Positions 34,719 through 43,397 of a stretch of 64,000 nt of DNA are shown one piece after another. Below the pieces are notes generated by a model. The model was not told the origin of the DNA and ran no database searches. It saw only the letters and a list, made by a program, of their open reading frames with translations. Position numbers and translations under genes: made by a program. Numbering within the stretch: the first letter of the stretch is position 1; each line of letters starts with the position of its first letter. The stretch comes from JAFKFH01 sp017307375 (GTDB lineage Bacteria > Pseudomonadota > Alphaproteobacteria > Ferrovibrionales > Ferrovibrionaceae), in the NCBI GenBank assembly GCA_965229335.1, contig OZ245874.1, positions 2,170,001 to 2,234,000 of the forward strand. The letters are read 5' to 3'.

Positions 34719-36587
34719 ATGTCCGATCGTCATACCCTGATCACTGCGGCCAAGTCGGCCCTGGGCGCTGGCAATCTGGCCGCCGCGGAAAGCGCGCTGC
34801 GCCGTGTGCTGCAGACAGATCCGGCCGATGGCGACGGGCTGATGCTGCTCGGCATCGTCGCGGCGCGGGCCGGCAAACCCGAACCCGCGATCATGCTGTT
34901 CGAGCAGGTGATCGCCCGATATGGCGAGCAGCCTTCGATCCTCGCCAACCTTGCGGCGGCACTGCATTCGGCGGGCCGTCACGCCGACGCGATCGCGCGG
35001 GCGCGCCAAGCCTTGCATCTGCTGCCCGCGATGATCGAGGCGTTGAACACGCTCGGCAATGCGCTCGCCGACGCCGGCCAGGCCGCAGAAGGCGCCGCGG
35101 TGCTGGCGCGCGCGGTGGCGTTGCGGCCCGACCATCCGGAGCTGTGGAACAGTCTGGGCAGCGCCCTGGGCATCGCCGGCCGGATTCCCGCGGCTGTCGC
35201 CGCCCTGCGCCACGCATTGACCCTGCAGCCCGGGCACGGCAACGCATTGTCGAGCCTGGGTCGCTATGCCCGGCAGATCGCCGACTGGCGCGATGATGCC
35301 GAGATCGACGCAGCCTTGGCCGCGGCGATCGCGCGCGGCGAGGCGGCGATCGACCCGCTGGTCGCGGTCGCGCGGCGAGCCGACCCGGCCGAGCACGCCG
35401 CCTGCGCTGCCGCCTGGGCCGGCGCCCGCTATCCCTCCGCCGCCAGCCGCCCGGCCCCTGTCGCCCGCGACCGGCTGACCATCGGCTATCTGTCGAGCGA
35501 CCTGCACCTGCACGCGACCGCCTTGCTGGCAGCCCGCGTCTTCGAGCTGCACGACCGCGGCCGATTCCGCATCCGCGCCTATTCGGCCGGGCCCGACGAC
35601 GGCAGCGCGATGCGTCGCCGGCTGGTTGCCGCCTTCGACGGCTTCACCGAGATCGGTGACCGCGGTGATCGCGAGGCGGCGGAGATCATCCGCGCCGACG
35701 GGGTCGACATTCTCGTCGATCTGAAGGGCCATACGCGGGGCTCGCGCTTCGGCATACTGGCGCACCGCCCGGCGCCGCTGCAGGTCGCCTGGCTCGGCTT
35801 TCCCGGTACCTGCGGCGCGCCCTATGTCGACTACGTCATCGGCGATCCGACGGTGACGCCGATGGCGCATCAGCGCTGGTTTGCCGAACGGATCGTGCAA
35901 CTGCCCGACAGCTACCAGCCCAACGACGACCTGCGGGCGATCGATTCCGATCTGCCCGGCCGGGCCGCCCTCGGCCTGCCGGAGCAGGGCGTGGTCTTTG
36001 CCGCGTTCAACGAGGCCTTCAAGATCTCGCCCGCGATGTTCGCCTGCTGGATGCGCCTGCTGGACCGGGTGCCGGGCAGCGTGTTGTGGCTGCTGGACGG
36101 GCCGGCGCGCCGGAACCTCCAGGCCCAGGCCGACGCGCAGGGCATCGATCCCGCGCGGCTGGTCTTCGGCGGCTTCCTGCCGCCGGCCCGCCATCTCGCC
36201 CGCTACGCCCGGGCCGATCTGCTGCTCGACACCACCCCTTATGCCGGGCACACCACCATGTCGGACGCCTTGTGGGCCGGCTGCCCGGCGGTGACGGTGG
36301 AGGGCGCCGCTTTTGCCAGCCGGGTTGCGGCCGGCCTATTGCGCGCCGTCGGCCTGCCCGAGCTGATCGCGTCCGACCTGGAGGGGTACGAGGCACTGGC
36401 GCTGGCGCTGGCGAACGACCCGGAACGGCGCGCGCGCCTGCGCCGGCATCTGGTCGAGGGTGGCAGCCGGCTGCCGCTGTTCGACAGCGCGCGATTCACC
36501 CGTCATCTGGAGGCGGCTTACGCAACGATGTGGCAGACCCTGGCAGCCGGGAAGCCGCCGGAGGGTTTCGCGGTCGCGGCCGGATAG
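34719..36587 (+). CDS. TPR-containing glycosyltransferase, GT41 (SPINDLY/OGT) type
   Basis: A 622-residue protein. TPR repeats fill about residues 5-200 (for example LMLLGIVAARAGKPEPAIML and LNTLGNALADAGQAAEGA). From ~250 a GT41 catalytic region follows, with the N-lobe motif GYLSSDLHLHAT, the conserved DLKGHTRGSR, QVAWLGFPGTCG, YVDYVIGDPTVTP, AFNEAFKISP and LDTTPYAGHTTMSDALWAG. These are the hallmarks of bacterial SPINDLY/OGT-like enzymes that add a sugar to Ser/Thr of proteins; the His in the first motif and in GHT are kept. The TPRs probably choose the protein substrate. In Caulobacter, TPR-GT41-like FlmG modifies flagellin, so flagellin or a surface protein is a possible target. Confidence 0.85.
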   Translation: MSDRHTLITAAKSALGAGNLAAAESALRRVLQTDPADGDGLMLLGIVAARAGKPEPAIMLFEQVIARYGEQPSILANLAAALHSAGRHADAIARARQALHLLPAMIEALNTLGNALADAGQAAEGAAVLARAVALRPDHPELWNSLGSALGIAGRIPAAVAALRHALTLQPGHGNALSSLGRYARQIADWRDDAEIDAALAAAIARGEAAIDPLVAVARRADPAEHAACAAAWAGARYPSAASRPAPVARDRLTIGYLSSDLHLHATALLAARVFELHDRGRFRIRAYSAGPDDGSAMRRRLVAAFDGFTEIGDRGDREAAEIIRADGVDILVDLKGHTRGSRFGILAHRPAPLQVAWLGFPGTCGAPYVDYVIGDPTVTPMAHQRWFAERIVQLPDSYQPNDDLRAIDSDLPGRAALGLPEQGVVFAAFNEAFKISPAMFACWMRLLDRVPGSVLWLLDGPARRNLQAQADAQGIDPARLVFGGFLPPARHLARYARADLLLDTTPYAGHTTMSDALWAGCPAVTVEGAAFASRVAAGLLRAVGLPELIASDLEGYEALALALANDPERRARLRRHLVEGGSRLPLFDSARFTRHLEAAYATMWQTLAAGKPPEGFAVAAG

Positions 36588-36589
36588 GA

Positions 36590-38494
36590 TTATCCCCGTG
36601 CCTCCGCAGTGGCGGGCGCTGTCTCTTCGCCGCGGCTGAAGCCGGGGACGTGGCGGCTCAAGGTTGCCAGCACCCGCTCGATGTCGCCGGTCTGGGCCGC
36701 GGCCTCGACCTCGGCGATGGCCTCGGCCAGCGCCGCGCGTTCCGGCAGGCGGGGGCTGGCCAGCATGATGCCTTCCAGCGGCGTCGGGCTCAGCGTCTCG
36801 TCGGCGTAGAAAAGCTCCTCGGTCATCTTCTCGCCGGGGCGCAGGCCGATCACCTTGATCTCGATGTCGCGATGCGGGACCAGCCCGGCCAGGCGGATCA
36901 TCTGGCGCGCGACCTCGATGATCTTGACCGGTTCGCCCATATCGAGGACGTAGATCCTGCCCTGCGCCGCGACCGGATCGGAGAGCCGCAGGGCCATCGC
37001 CTGCAGCACCAGCGACACGGCTTCGGCGATCGTCATGAAATAGCGGGTGATATCGGGGTGGGTGACCGTCAGCGGGCCGCCCTGCGCCAGTTGCCGCTTG
37101 AACAGCGGCACCACCGATCCGGTCGACCCCAGGACGTTGCCGAAGCGTACGGTGACGAACCGGGTCGACGACGACAGATCCAGCGTCTGGCAATAGCATT
37201 CGGCCAGCCGCTTGGTCGCCCCCATCACGTTGGTCGGATTGACCGCCTTGTCGGTCGAGATCATCACCATCGCGGCGACACCGTGGGCCACCGCCAGATC
37301 GGCGAGATGCCGGGTGCCGAGCACGTTGGTCCAGGCCCCCTCGACCGGGTTTTCCTCGATCAGCGGCACATGCTTGTAGGCGGCGGCGTGAAAGATCAGG
37401 TCGGGCTTTTCCGCGGTCAGCAGGCGGTCGAGCTGGCCGCGATGGCGGACGTCGGCGAGAACCGCCCGGCGCTCCAGGCCCGGATGTTTCTCGGCCAGCT
37501 CGTGATCGATGGCGTAGAGGTTGAATTCGCCGGCATCGAGCAGGACGAGGCGGGCGGGGCCGAAGCTTGCGACCTGGCGCACGATTTCGGACCCGATCGA
37601 GCCGCCGGCCCCGGTGATCAGGACGCGGCGGCCGCTGATCTGCAGGGCCGGCCGTTCCGGGTCCAGCCGCGTCTGGGCCCGCCCCAGCAGGTCCTCGATC
37701 GCGATGTTTTCGACCGCGGGCCGCGCGCCCAGCCCGCTCTGTAAGGCGGTAGGCGACGGGGCGCGACCGAGCGTCATGCCATGCCGCTCGGCGATCTCGA
37801 GCAGTTCGGCGATGCGGGCGCGGGGCGTCGCCGGGTCGGTCACGACCAGCTTGACCGGCCGGATCGCCCGCCGCGCCAGGTCTTCCAGCACCTTTTCCAG
37901 TTCGTCGACACGGCCCAGCACCGGAATGCCGTGCACCTTCTCGCCCCGGCGGGCCTGCTTGTCGTCGAGGATGCCGACCGGGATGTGGCGGCCGCCTGAA
38001 CGGCCCCGAGTCGCGCGCAGGTACAGTTCGGCCGATTCGCCGCGCCCGACCAGCAGGACCGGCAAGCGGTCGGCCGGGGTGGCCCGGCGCGGGTCGAAAT
38101 AGCCTTCGCGCAGCAGGCGGTAGGCGATGCGCGGCAGGCTGACGAACAGCAGCAGCACGAACCAGGCGATGATCACGCTCGAGCGCGGCACCGCCTCCAG
38201 CCGGGAAACCAGGAACGAGGCGGCGAGGAACATCAGGATCGCCAGCGTCACGCCCCGGACCAGCACCAGCAGGTCGGTCAGCGAGACGAAGCGCCAGTTG
38301 GTGCGCTGCACGCCGGTCACCGCGAAGGAAATCACCGCGACGCCGACGAAGACCGCCCCGGTCTGCGCCAGGAAATCGCCGGGCAGCAGGAAGGCGGTTT
38401 CACCCAGCCGCAGGTAAAGCGCGACGAAAAACGCCAGGCCGGCCATTACCGCGTCGTGGATAGCTGCGACCTTCGCCCGCGTGAACACTGCCAT
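36590..38494 (-). CDS. Membrane-bound nucleotide-sugar 4,6-dehydratase, FlaA1/WbpM/CapD type
   Basis: A 634-residue protein. Four N-terminal membrane helices (~10-115) are followed by a CoA/NAD-binding-like middle domain (~140-260) and a catalytic SDR domain (~285-560). The glycine motif is ITGAGGSIGSE, and the active site reads STDKAVNPTNVMGATK, where the usual Tyr is Met as in WbpM-type enzymes. It should convert UDP-GlcNAc to the 4-keto-6-deoxy sugar used for QuiNAc, FucNAc or bacillosamine-type glycans. AAGGA precedes the ATG at 38494. It is divergent from the WecA-type gene, which probably transfers its product. Confidence 0.9.
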   Translation of the reverse strand: MAVFTRAKVAAIHDAVMAGLAFFVALYLRLGETAFLLPGDFLAQTGAVFVGVAVISFAVTGVQRTNWRFVSLTDLLVLVRGVTLAILMFLAASFLVSRLEAVPRSSVIIAWFVLLLFVSLPRIAYRLLREGYFDPRRATPADRLPVLLVGRGESAELYLRATRGRSGGRHIPVGILDDKQARRGEKVHGIPVLGRVDELEKVLEDLARRAIRPVKLVVTDPATPRARIAELLEIAERHGMTLGRAPSPTALQSGLGARPAVENIAIEDLLGRAQTRLDPERPALQISGRRVLITGAGGSIGSEIVRQVASFGPARLVLLDAGEFNLYAIDHELAEKHPGLERRAVLADVRHRGQLDRLLTAEKPDLIFHAAAYKHVPLIEENPVEGAWTNVLGTRHLADLAVAHGVAAMVMISTDKAVNPTNVMGATKRLAECYCQTLDLSSSTRFVTVRFGNVLGSTGSVVPLFKRQLAQGGPLTVTHPDITRYFMTIAEAVSLVLQAMALRLSDPVAAQGRIYVLDMGEPVKIIEVARQMIRLAGLVPHRDIEIKVIGLRPGEKMTEELFYADETLSPTPLEGIMLASPRLPERAALAEAIAEVEAAAQTGDIERVLATLSRHVPGFSRGEETAPATAEARG

Positions 38495-38579
38495 GTTGTC
38501 CTTCAAAATACCGGCGAACAGGTATAACAGGACCGCTTGCCTTAGCAACTCGGCCGACCTTGGACCATACGCAGGACAG

Positions 38580-39632
38580 ATGACCGGTACCGCCCTGTTG
38601 ACCCACCTTGCCTTTGCTGCGGCCCTGGTCGCCCTGTCGGCGGGGATCACCCGCGTGATGATCGCGATCGGGGTAATGGACGTGCCCAACCATCGCTCGG
38701 CCCATGTGCGCCCGACACCCAAGTCGGGCGGGATCGCCGTGGTCATAACCTTCCTGGTCGGCATCGCCCTGGTCTATGCGACCAGTCGCTTTGCCCGTCC
38801 GCTGGAAGGCACGCTGATCGGCTTCATCGCCGCCGCCATCGGCATCGCCGTGGTATCCTTCATCGACGACGTCAGGCCGCGCTCGTTCCTGTTCAAGCTG
38901 GTCGCCCAGGTTCTGGCGGCGCTGGTCGTGCTCGGGTTCGGCCTGGTCGTGCGCAGCCTGTCGATTCCGGGATTCGGCGAGGTCCATCTCGGCCTCTGGG
39001 CTTATCCGCTGACCCTGGTCTGGATAATCGGGCTGACCAATGCGGTCAATTTCATGGACGGCATCAATGGCCTGACCGGCGGGGTCTGCGCCCTTGCCGC
39101 GGCGATGCTGGCCGTCTTTGCCCATGGGGCGGGCGCGCAGTTCGTCTACCTTTCGGCCCTGATCCTCGCGGCCTCGGCGGCCGGATTTCTCGTCTACAAC
39201 TTCCCCGCCGGGCGGATCTTCCTCGGCGATGTCGGCAGCCAGTTCCTCGGCTTCAACCTGGCCGTGCTCGCGGTGATCGCCACCCAGCCGGACCAGGGGC
39301 GTCTGTCGTTCATCGTCGTGCCGTTCCTGATGTTCGCGTTCATCTTCGATGTGGGCTTTACCCTGGTGCGCCGCATTCTGGCCGGGGAAAACCCGGCCGA
39401 GGGCCATCATGGCCATCTCTATCAGGTGCTCGGCCGCTCCGGCGTCAGCCGCAACCTGGTGACACTGCTTCATTATGGGTTCGTCTTTGTGGCGGCAGGT
39501 GCGGTGGCCGTGTTCCTCGACGAGGGGGCAAGGCTGAACCTCGTCGCGGTATTGTTGCTGCTGGCAGTGCAGGTGGTGTACGCGCTTCTCGTCGCGCGCC
39601 GGGCACGCCGCGCCGGGCTGGGCCGCTGGTAG
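38580..39632 (+). CDS. Undecaprenyl-phosphate sugar-1-phosphate transferase (WecA/TagO type)
   Basis: A 350-residue integral membrane protein with about 10-11 helices from the glycosyltransferase 4 family. Conserved cytoplasmic motifs are MDVPNHRSAHVRPTPKSGGI, FIDDVRP (Asp pair), NAVNFMDGINGL, FLGDVGSQFLG and the His-rich AEGHHGHLYQVL. It links a UDP-activated amino sugar to undecaprenyl phosphate to begin a glycan. The ATG at 38580 is preceded by AGGA. It is divergent from the FlaA1-like dehydratase, and the flippase at 31607 completes a Wzx-type pathway. Confidence 0.9.
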   Translation: MTGTALLTHLAFAAALVALSAGITRVMIAIGVMDVPNHRSAHVRPTPKSGGIAVVITFLVGIALVYATSRFARPLEGTLIGFIAAAIGIAVVSFIDDVRPRSFLFKLVAQVLAALVVLGFGLVVRSLSIPGFGEVHLGLWAYPLTLVWIIGLTNAVNFMDGINGLTGGVCALAAAMLAVFAHGAGAQFVYLSALILAASAAGFLVYNFPAGRIFLGDVGSQFLGFNLAVLAVIATQPDQGRLSFIVVPFLMFAFIFDVGFTLVRRILAGENPAEGHHGHLYQVLGRSGVSRNLVTLLHYGFVFVAAGAVAVFLDEGARLNLVAVLLLLAVQVVYALLVARRARRAGLGRW

Positions 39633-39722
39633 TTCCCCGGCAATCGGCGTCAATAGATCGTCAACCCTTATCGGCGAATATTATCCTCGGGACTGTCGTT
39701 CGATTGAAGGGGAGAGGCCGCC

Positions 39723-40280
39723 ATGTGCCGGTTGCTCTTTATCGTGGCCGTCGTCATTTCCGGCTTTGCCTGGACGGCCTGCTTTTCCTGGACGGCCCGG
39801 GCCGATACGCCGCAACAATTGGCGCTGCGTGCCTCGACGGGCGATCCGGCGGCCCAATACCAGCTCGCCGTCGCCTATGCCAATGGCGACGGCATGCCGG
39901 CCGACCTGTCGGCGGCGATCCGCTGGTTCCAGGCCGCGGCGAAGGCCGGCCATGCCGATGCGCGCCAGCAACTGGCTTTCTTGCGCGAAATCGGAGCGAT
40001 CGGGGATGCTGTCGGGATCGAGGCGTGGCGGGTTCAGCTTGCCACCGTGGCGAACGAGGACGCCGCCCGGGCGGAATGGCGGCGGCTGCAGCGGCGCTAC
40101 GATCTGCTGGCAAACGTCGCGCTGGTGGCGCAACCTTTCGCGACACCGGAAGGCGGTACCGTCTATAGGGTACAGGGTGGCCCCTTCAACGAAGCCCAGG
40201 CCCGCGATACCTGCAACAGGTTGCGCCAGCAATCGGTCGGTTGCATGCTGGTGCGGCCGGCGACCACGGCGTCGCCATGA
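39723..40280 (+). CDS. Exported Sel1-repeat plus SPOR-like protein
   Basis: A 185-residue protein with a signal peptide (~1-27, ending ARA), one Sel1-type repeat (~40-76, PAAQYQLAVAYANGDGMPADLSAA... in pattern), and a C-terminal SPOR-like domain (~108-180; VYRVQGGPFNEAQARDTCNR, with a Cys pair). It should act in the periplasm and may bind peptidoglycan. A second SPOR protein is at 14110. GGGGAGAGG precedes the ATG. It is not clearly linked to the flagellar genes that follow. Confidence 0.75.
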   Translation: MCRLLFIVAVVISGFAWTACFSWTARADTPQQLALRASTGDPAAQYQLAVAYANGDGMPADLSAAIRWFQAAAKAGHADARQQLAFLREIGAIGDAVGIEAWRVQLATVANEDAARAEWRRLQRRYDLLANVALVAQPFATPEGGTVYRVQGGPFNEAQARDTCNRLRQQSVGCMLVRPATTASP

Positions 40281-40486
40281 TCGGTCGGATTTACATCGTA
40301 TTTTCCGCTATTTCTATCCGGACTTGACTCGGCTTGGTCGATCACCCACTATAAGACTCGATTGGAGCAGGCCAGCCATCAGGTAACCGCTTGTAATCTT
40401 TGATGGTAGTGCGTTACGGCTAAGATCTCCGTCAGGCAGCGAAATTGAGCGTTCTATCGCTTTTTGGGGGGTGCCTCTAGGCAGAC

Positions 40487-41044
40487 ATGATCTCGTCGAT
40501 CGCTACCGTGTCAGGCTACGGCTACACGCAAGTTCCGGCGACCGCGCTGGGAAATGCGTCTGCTCGTACGCCCGAGACCGCGGCGACTGGCGAGACGGCG
40601 TCTAACGTTCTTCCCCGCAATCTGCCGTTCCTGCCCACCCGCATCGCCTTCGACAGCGACATCAATCGCTTCGTGCTGCAGTTCCGCAACACGAAGGATG
40701 GTGAGATCACGGGCCAGATTCCGGCCGGCAAGTCGAGCTGGGCCTATCGCGAGGCGCAATTGCTGCGCGGCGAGAAGGCAGATCAGGCCGACAAATCTGA
40801 CAAGTCCGAAGTCAAGCTGCCTGGTGACAAGTCGAATGCCGATCCGGTGACGGCGAGCGGCGAGGACAAGGCGCCCGCGCCGGTCGTCATCGGTGCCGGC
40901 AGCGACAGCGGCGGCCCGGACAAGGGCGTTGCTACGATCGGGAGTGGGGGCTTCGGTGGTTCGACCGCGGCACCGTCCGCCGTGTCAAGCTATGCCCCGC
41001 CGGCGCCGGCCACTCAATCCTCGGGGCGAGGGACGACGGCCTGA
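40487..41044 (+). CDS. FlaG-like flagellar protein
   Basis: A 185-residue protein. Residues ~54-80 (FDSDINRFVLQFRNTKDGE, ending TGQIP) match the C-terminal core of FlaG proteins, which influence filament length or filament cap assembly. In this protein the core is followed by a long Lys/Asp- then Ser/Gly/Pro-rich disordered tail, unlike ordinary FlaG. It lies ahead of the pse operon and ends at a clear terminator. The 206-base upstream gap contains TTGACT and TATAAG 20 bases apart, too far for a standard promoter, and nothing else I can name. Confidence 0.55.
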   Translation: MISSIATVSGYGYTQVPATALGNASARTPETAATGETASNVLPRNLPFLPTRIAFDSDINRFVLQFRNTKDGEITGQIPAGKSSWAYREAQLLRGEKADQADKSDKSEVKLPGDKSNADPVTASGEDKAPAPVVIGAGSDSGGPDKGVATIGSGGFGGSTAAPSAVSSYAPPAPATQSSGRGTTA

Positions 41045-41075
41045 TCGCCGTGTTGTCGAAGACGCCTTGACCCGT

Positions 41076-41096
41076 GGCGCCGACAGGCGCCTTTTT
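41076..41096 (+). terminator. Intrinsic terminator of the FlaG-like gene
   Basis: GGCGCC-GACA-GGCGCC followed by TTTTT, 31 bases after the stop codon. It insulates the pse genes that follow, so these need their own promoter. Confidence 0.8.
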
Positions 41097-41151
41097 CGTC
41101 TTGTTAACCGTTGTTCCGCAAGATGCGACCTGCAACTTGGGGGCTGAAGTC

Positions 41152-42183
41152 ATGAGCGAAACCAACGCGGCGGGCGAACTCTACCGCCAGTTCGATGACC
41201 GGTCGGTGCTGATCACCGGCGGCACCGGGTCGTTCGGCCGCATGTTCATCCGGATGCTGCTGGCCCATGGCAATCCGCGCCGGCTGATCGTGTTCAGCCG
41301 CGACGAATTCAAGCAGTACGACATGCAGCAGGGAATGACGCCGGCAGAACTGCAACGGTTGCGGTTCTTCATCGGCGACGTTCGTGATGCCGACCGCCTG
41401 GAGCTGGCGATGCGCGGCGTCGACGTCGTTGTGCACGCCGCCGCCCTGAAGCATGTCCCCGCGGCGGAATACAATCCGATCGAATGTATCCGCACGAACG
41501 TCAATGGCGCGGAGAACGTGGTCCGTGCCGCGCTGCGCACCGGCGTCAAGAAGGTCATCGCGCTGTCGACCGACAAGGCCGCAAACCCGATCAACCTGTA
41601 CGGCGCTTCCAAGCTTGCTTCCGACAAGATCTTCATTGCGGCCAACCATCTGGCCGGCGCCGGCGGCACGCAGTTCTCGGTCGTGCGCTATGGCAACGTC
41701 GTCGGTTCGCGCGGCAGCGTGATTCCCTTCTTCCAGAAGCTGATCGCCGAGGGGGCGGACCACCTGCCGATCACCGATCCGCGGATGACGCGGTTCTGGA
41801 TCACGCTGCCCCAGGGGGTGGAATTCACACTGTCGAGTCTGGCGATGATGCAGGGCGGGGAAATCTTCGTGCCGAAGATTGCCTCGATGCGTGTGGTCGA
41901 CCTTGCCACGGCGATGGCCCCCCACCTGCCGCAGAAGGTCATCGGCATCCGCCCCGGCGAGAAGCTGCACGAGGTGATGATTACCGAGGACGATTCGCGC
42001 CAGACCGTCGAATACGGCGATCGCTACGTGATCGAACCGAGCTTTGCGATGTGGCGGGGCGAGCGCCCCTCGGCCTGGGCCGGGCAACCGGTCGAGGAGG
42101 GGTTCCGCTATGCCTCGGATACCAACCACGACTGGATCGATGGCGAGCGGCTGGCCGCGATGATGGCCGAGGTTACCGCGTGA
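41152..42183 (+). CDS. pseB: UDP-GlcNAc 4,6-dehydratase (inverting) PseB
   Basis: A 343-residue soluble enzyme, first step of pseudaminic acid synthesis: UDP-GlcNAc to the 4-keto-6-deoxy-L-arabino sugar. The nucleotide motif GGTGSFG is at 23-29, and the catalytic set Thr140, Asp141, Lys142 with Tyr150 and Lys154 (STDKAANPINLYGASK) matches the inverting dehydratases. Unlike the membrane FlaA1-type protein at 36590 it keeps the Tyr. The stop overlaps the GTG of pseC, so it is the first gene of the pse operon. No strong ribosome site is seen. Confidence 0.95.
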   Translation: MSETNAAGELYRQFDDRSVLITGGTGSFGRMFIRMLLAHGNPRRLIVFSRDEFKQYDMQQGMTPAELQRLRFFIGDVRDADRLELAMRGVDVVVHAAALKHVPAAEYNPIECIRTNVNGAENVVRAALRTGVKKVIALSTDKAANPINLYGASKLASDKIFIAANHLAGAGGTQFSVVRYGNVVGSRGSVIPFFQKLIAEGADHLPITDPRMTRFWITLPQGVEFTLSSLAMMQGGEIFVPKIASMRVVDLATAMAPHLPQKVIGIRPGEKLHEVMITEDDSRQTVEYGDRYVIEPSFAMWRGERPSAWAGQPVEEGFRYASDTNHDWIDGERLAAMMAEVTA

Positions 42184-43397
42184 CCAGCGGCTTCCTGCCG
42201 TATGGTCGGCACGTCGTCGACCAGGACGATATCGATGCCGTGGTTGGCGTGCTGAAAGGCGAATGGCTGACGACCGGCCCCACCGTCGAGGCGTTCGAGA
42301 CGGCGCTGGTCGAAACCCTCGGCGCCCGCGAGTCTGTCGCCTGCTCGAACGGCTCGACCGCGTTGCATCTGGCCTGCGCCGCCCTCGGCCTGGGACCCGG
42401 CGACACCGTGATCGTGCCGGCGGTGACATTTCTGGCCACGGCCAATGCCGCGCGGTATTGCGGGGCCGAGGTGGTGTTCGCCGATGTCGATCCCGATACT
42501 GCCCTGATGACCGCCGAGACCCTGGACGAGGCCTTGCATCGCGCACGCCGGCAGGGGATGCGGCCGCGTACGGTATCGACCGTCCACCTCTGTGGCCAGG
42601 TCGGGGACCTGGCCGCCCAATCGCGGCTGGCTCGCGCCGAGGGCCTGACCATCATCGAGGATGGCTGCCACGCGCTGGGCACGGTGCAGCATGTTGACGG
42701 GGGCGATGCGCCCGTCGGCGCCTGCCGTTTCGGCGACCTGACGACCCTGTCGTTCCACCCGGTCAAGACCATCGCCACCGGCGAGGGCGGGGCGATCATG
42801 GCCAATGACCCCGATCTCGCCGGGGCCATGCGTCGCCTGCGCAATCACGGCATGGTGCGTGACGCAGCCGGATGGACCGAGGCCGGACAGGCGTTCGGCG
42901 CCGACGGACAACCCAATCCCTGGTACTACGAAATGCCGGAGCCGGGCTGGAATTTCCGGCTCAACGATATCCAGTGCGCCTTGGGTATAAGCCAGTTGGC
43001 CAAGTTGAAGCCGTTCGTTGAGCGGCGTCGACAATTGATCCGGCGCTACGATGAACGGCTGTCGGCGCTTGCGCCGGCCGTGCGGCCGATGAGGCGACAC
43101 GGCGATCAGGATGCCGGCTGGCATCTGTCGGTCGCCCTGATCGATTTTGCCGCGTTGCGCCGCGACCGTGGCGCGGTGATGCGCGCGCTGCGGGCGCAGG
43201 GCGTCGGCACGCAGGTTCATTACCTGCCGGTCAGCCGTCAGCCGTATTATCGCCGCCGCTATGGCGCGACTGTCTTGCCTGGCGCCGATCGCTGGTACGA
43301 TCGCTGCCTGTCGCTGCCGCTGTTTCCGGCGATGGCCGAGGACGATGTCGACCGGGTGGTCGATCTGCTGGCCGCGGAACTGGGGCTGAAGCCTTGA
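42180..43397 (+). CDS. pseC: UDP-4-amino-4,6-dideoxy-N-acetyl-beta-L-altrosamine transaminase PseC
   Basis: A 405-residue PLP aminotransferase of the DegT/DnrJ family, second step of the Pse pathway. The PLP Lys is 196 in SFHPVKTIATGEGG. Family features include CSNGSTALHLA, IEDGCHALG and NFRLNDIQCALG. The GTG at 42180 overlaps the pseB stop (GTGA), so translation is coupled. It differs from the LegC-type enzyme at 58259. Confidence 0.95.
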   Translation: MTSGFLPYGRHVVDQDDIDAVVGVLKGEWLTTGPTVEAFETALVETLGARESVACSNGSTALHLACAALGLGPGDTVIVPAVTFLATANAARYCGAEVVFADVDPDTALMTAETLDEALHRARRQGMRPRTVSTVHLCGQVGDLAAQSRLARAEGLTIIEDGCHALGTVQHVDGGDAPVGACRFGDLTTLSFHPVKTIATGEGGAIMANDPDLAGAMRRLRNHGMVRDAAGWTEAGQAFGADGQPNPWYYEMPEPGWNFRLNDIQCALGISQLAKLKPFVERRRQLIRRYDERLSALAPAVRPMRRHGDQDAGWHLSVALIDFAALRRDRGAVMRALRAQGVGTQVHYLPVSRQPYYRRRYGATVLPGADRWYDRCLSLPLFPAMAEDDVDRVVDLLAAELGLKP

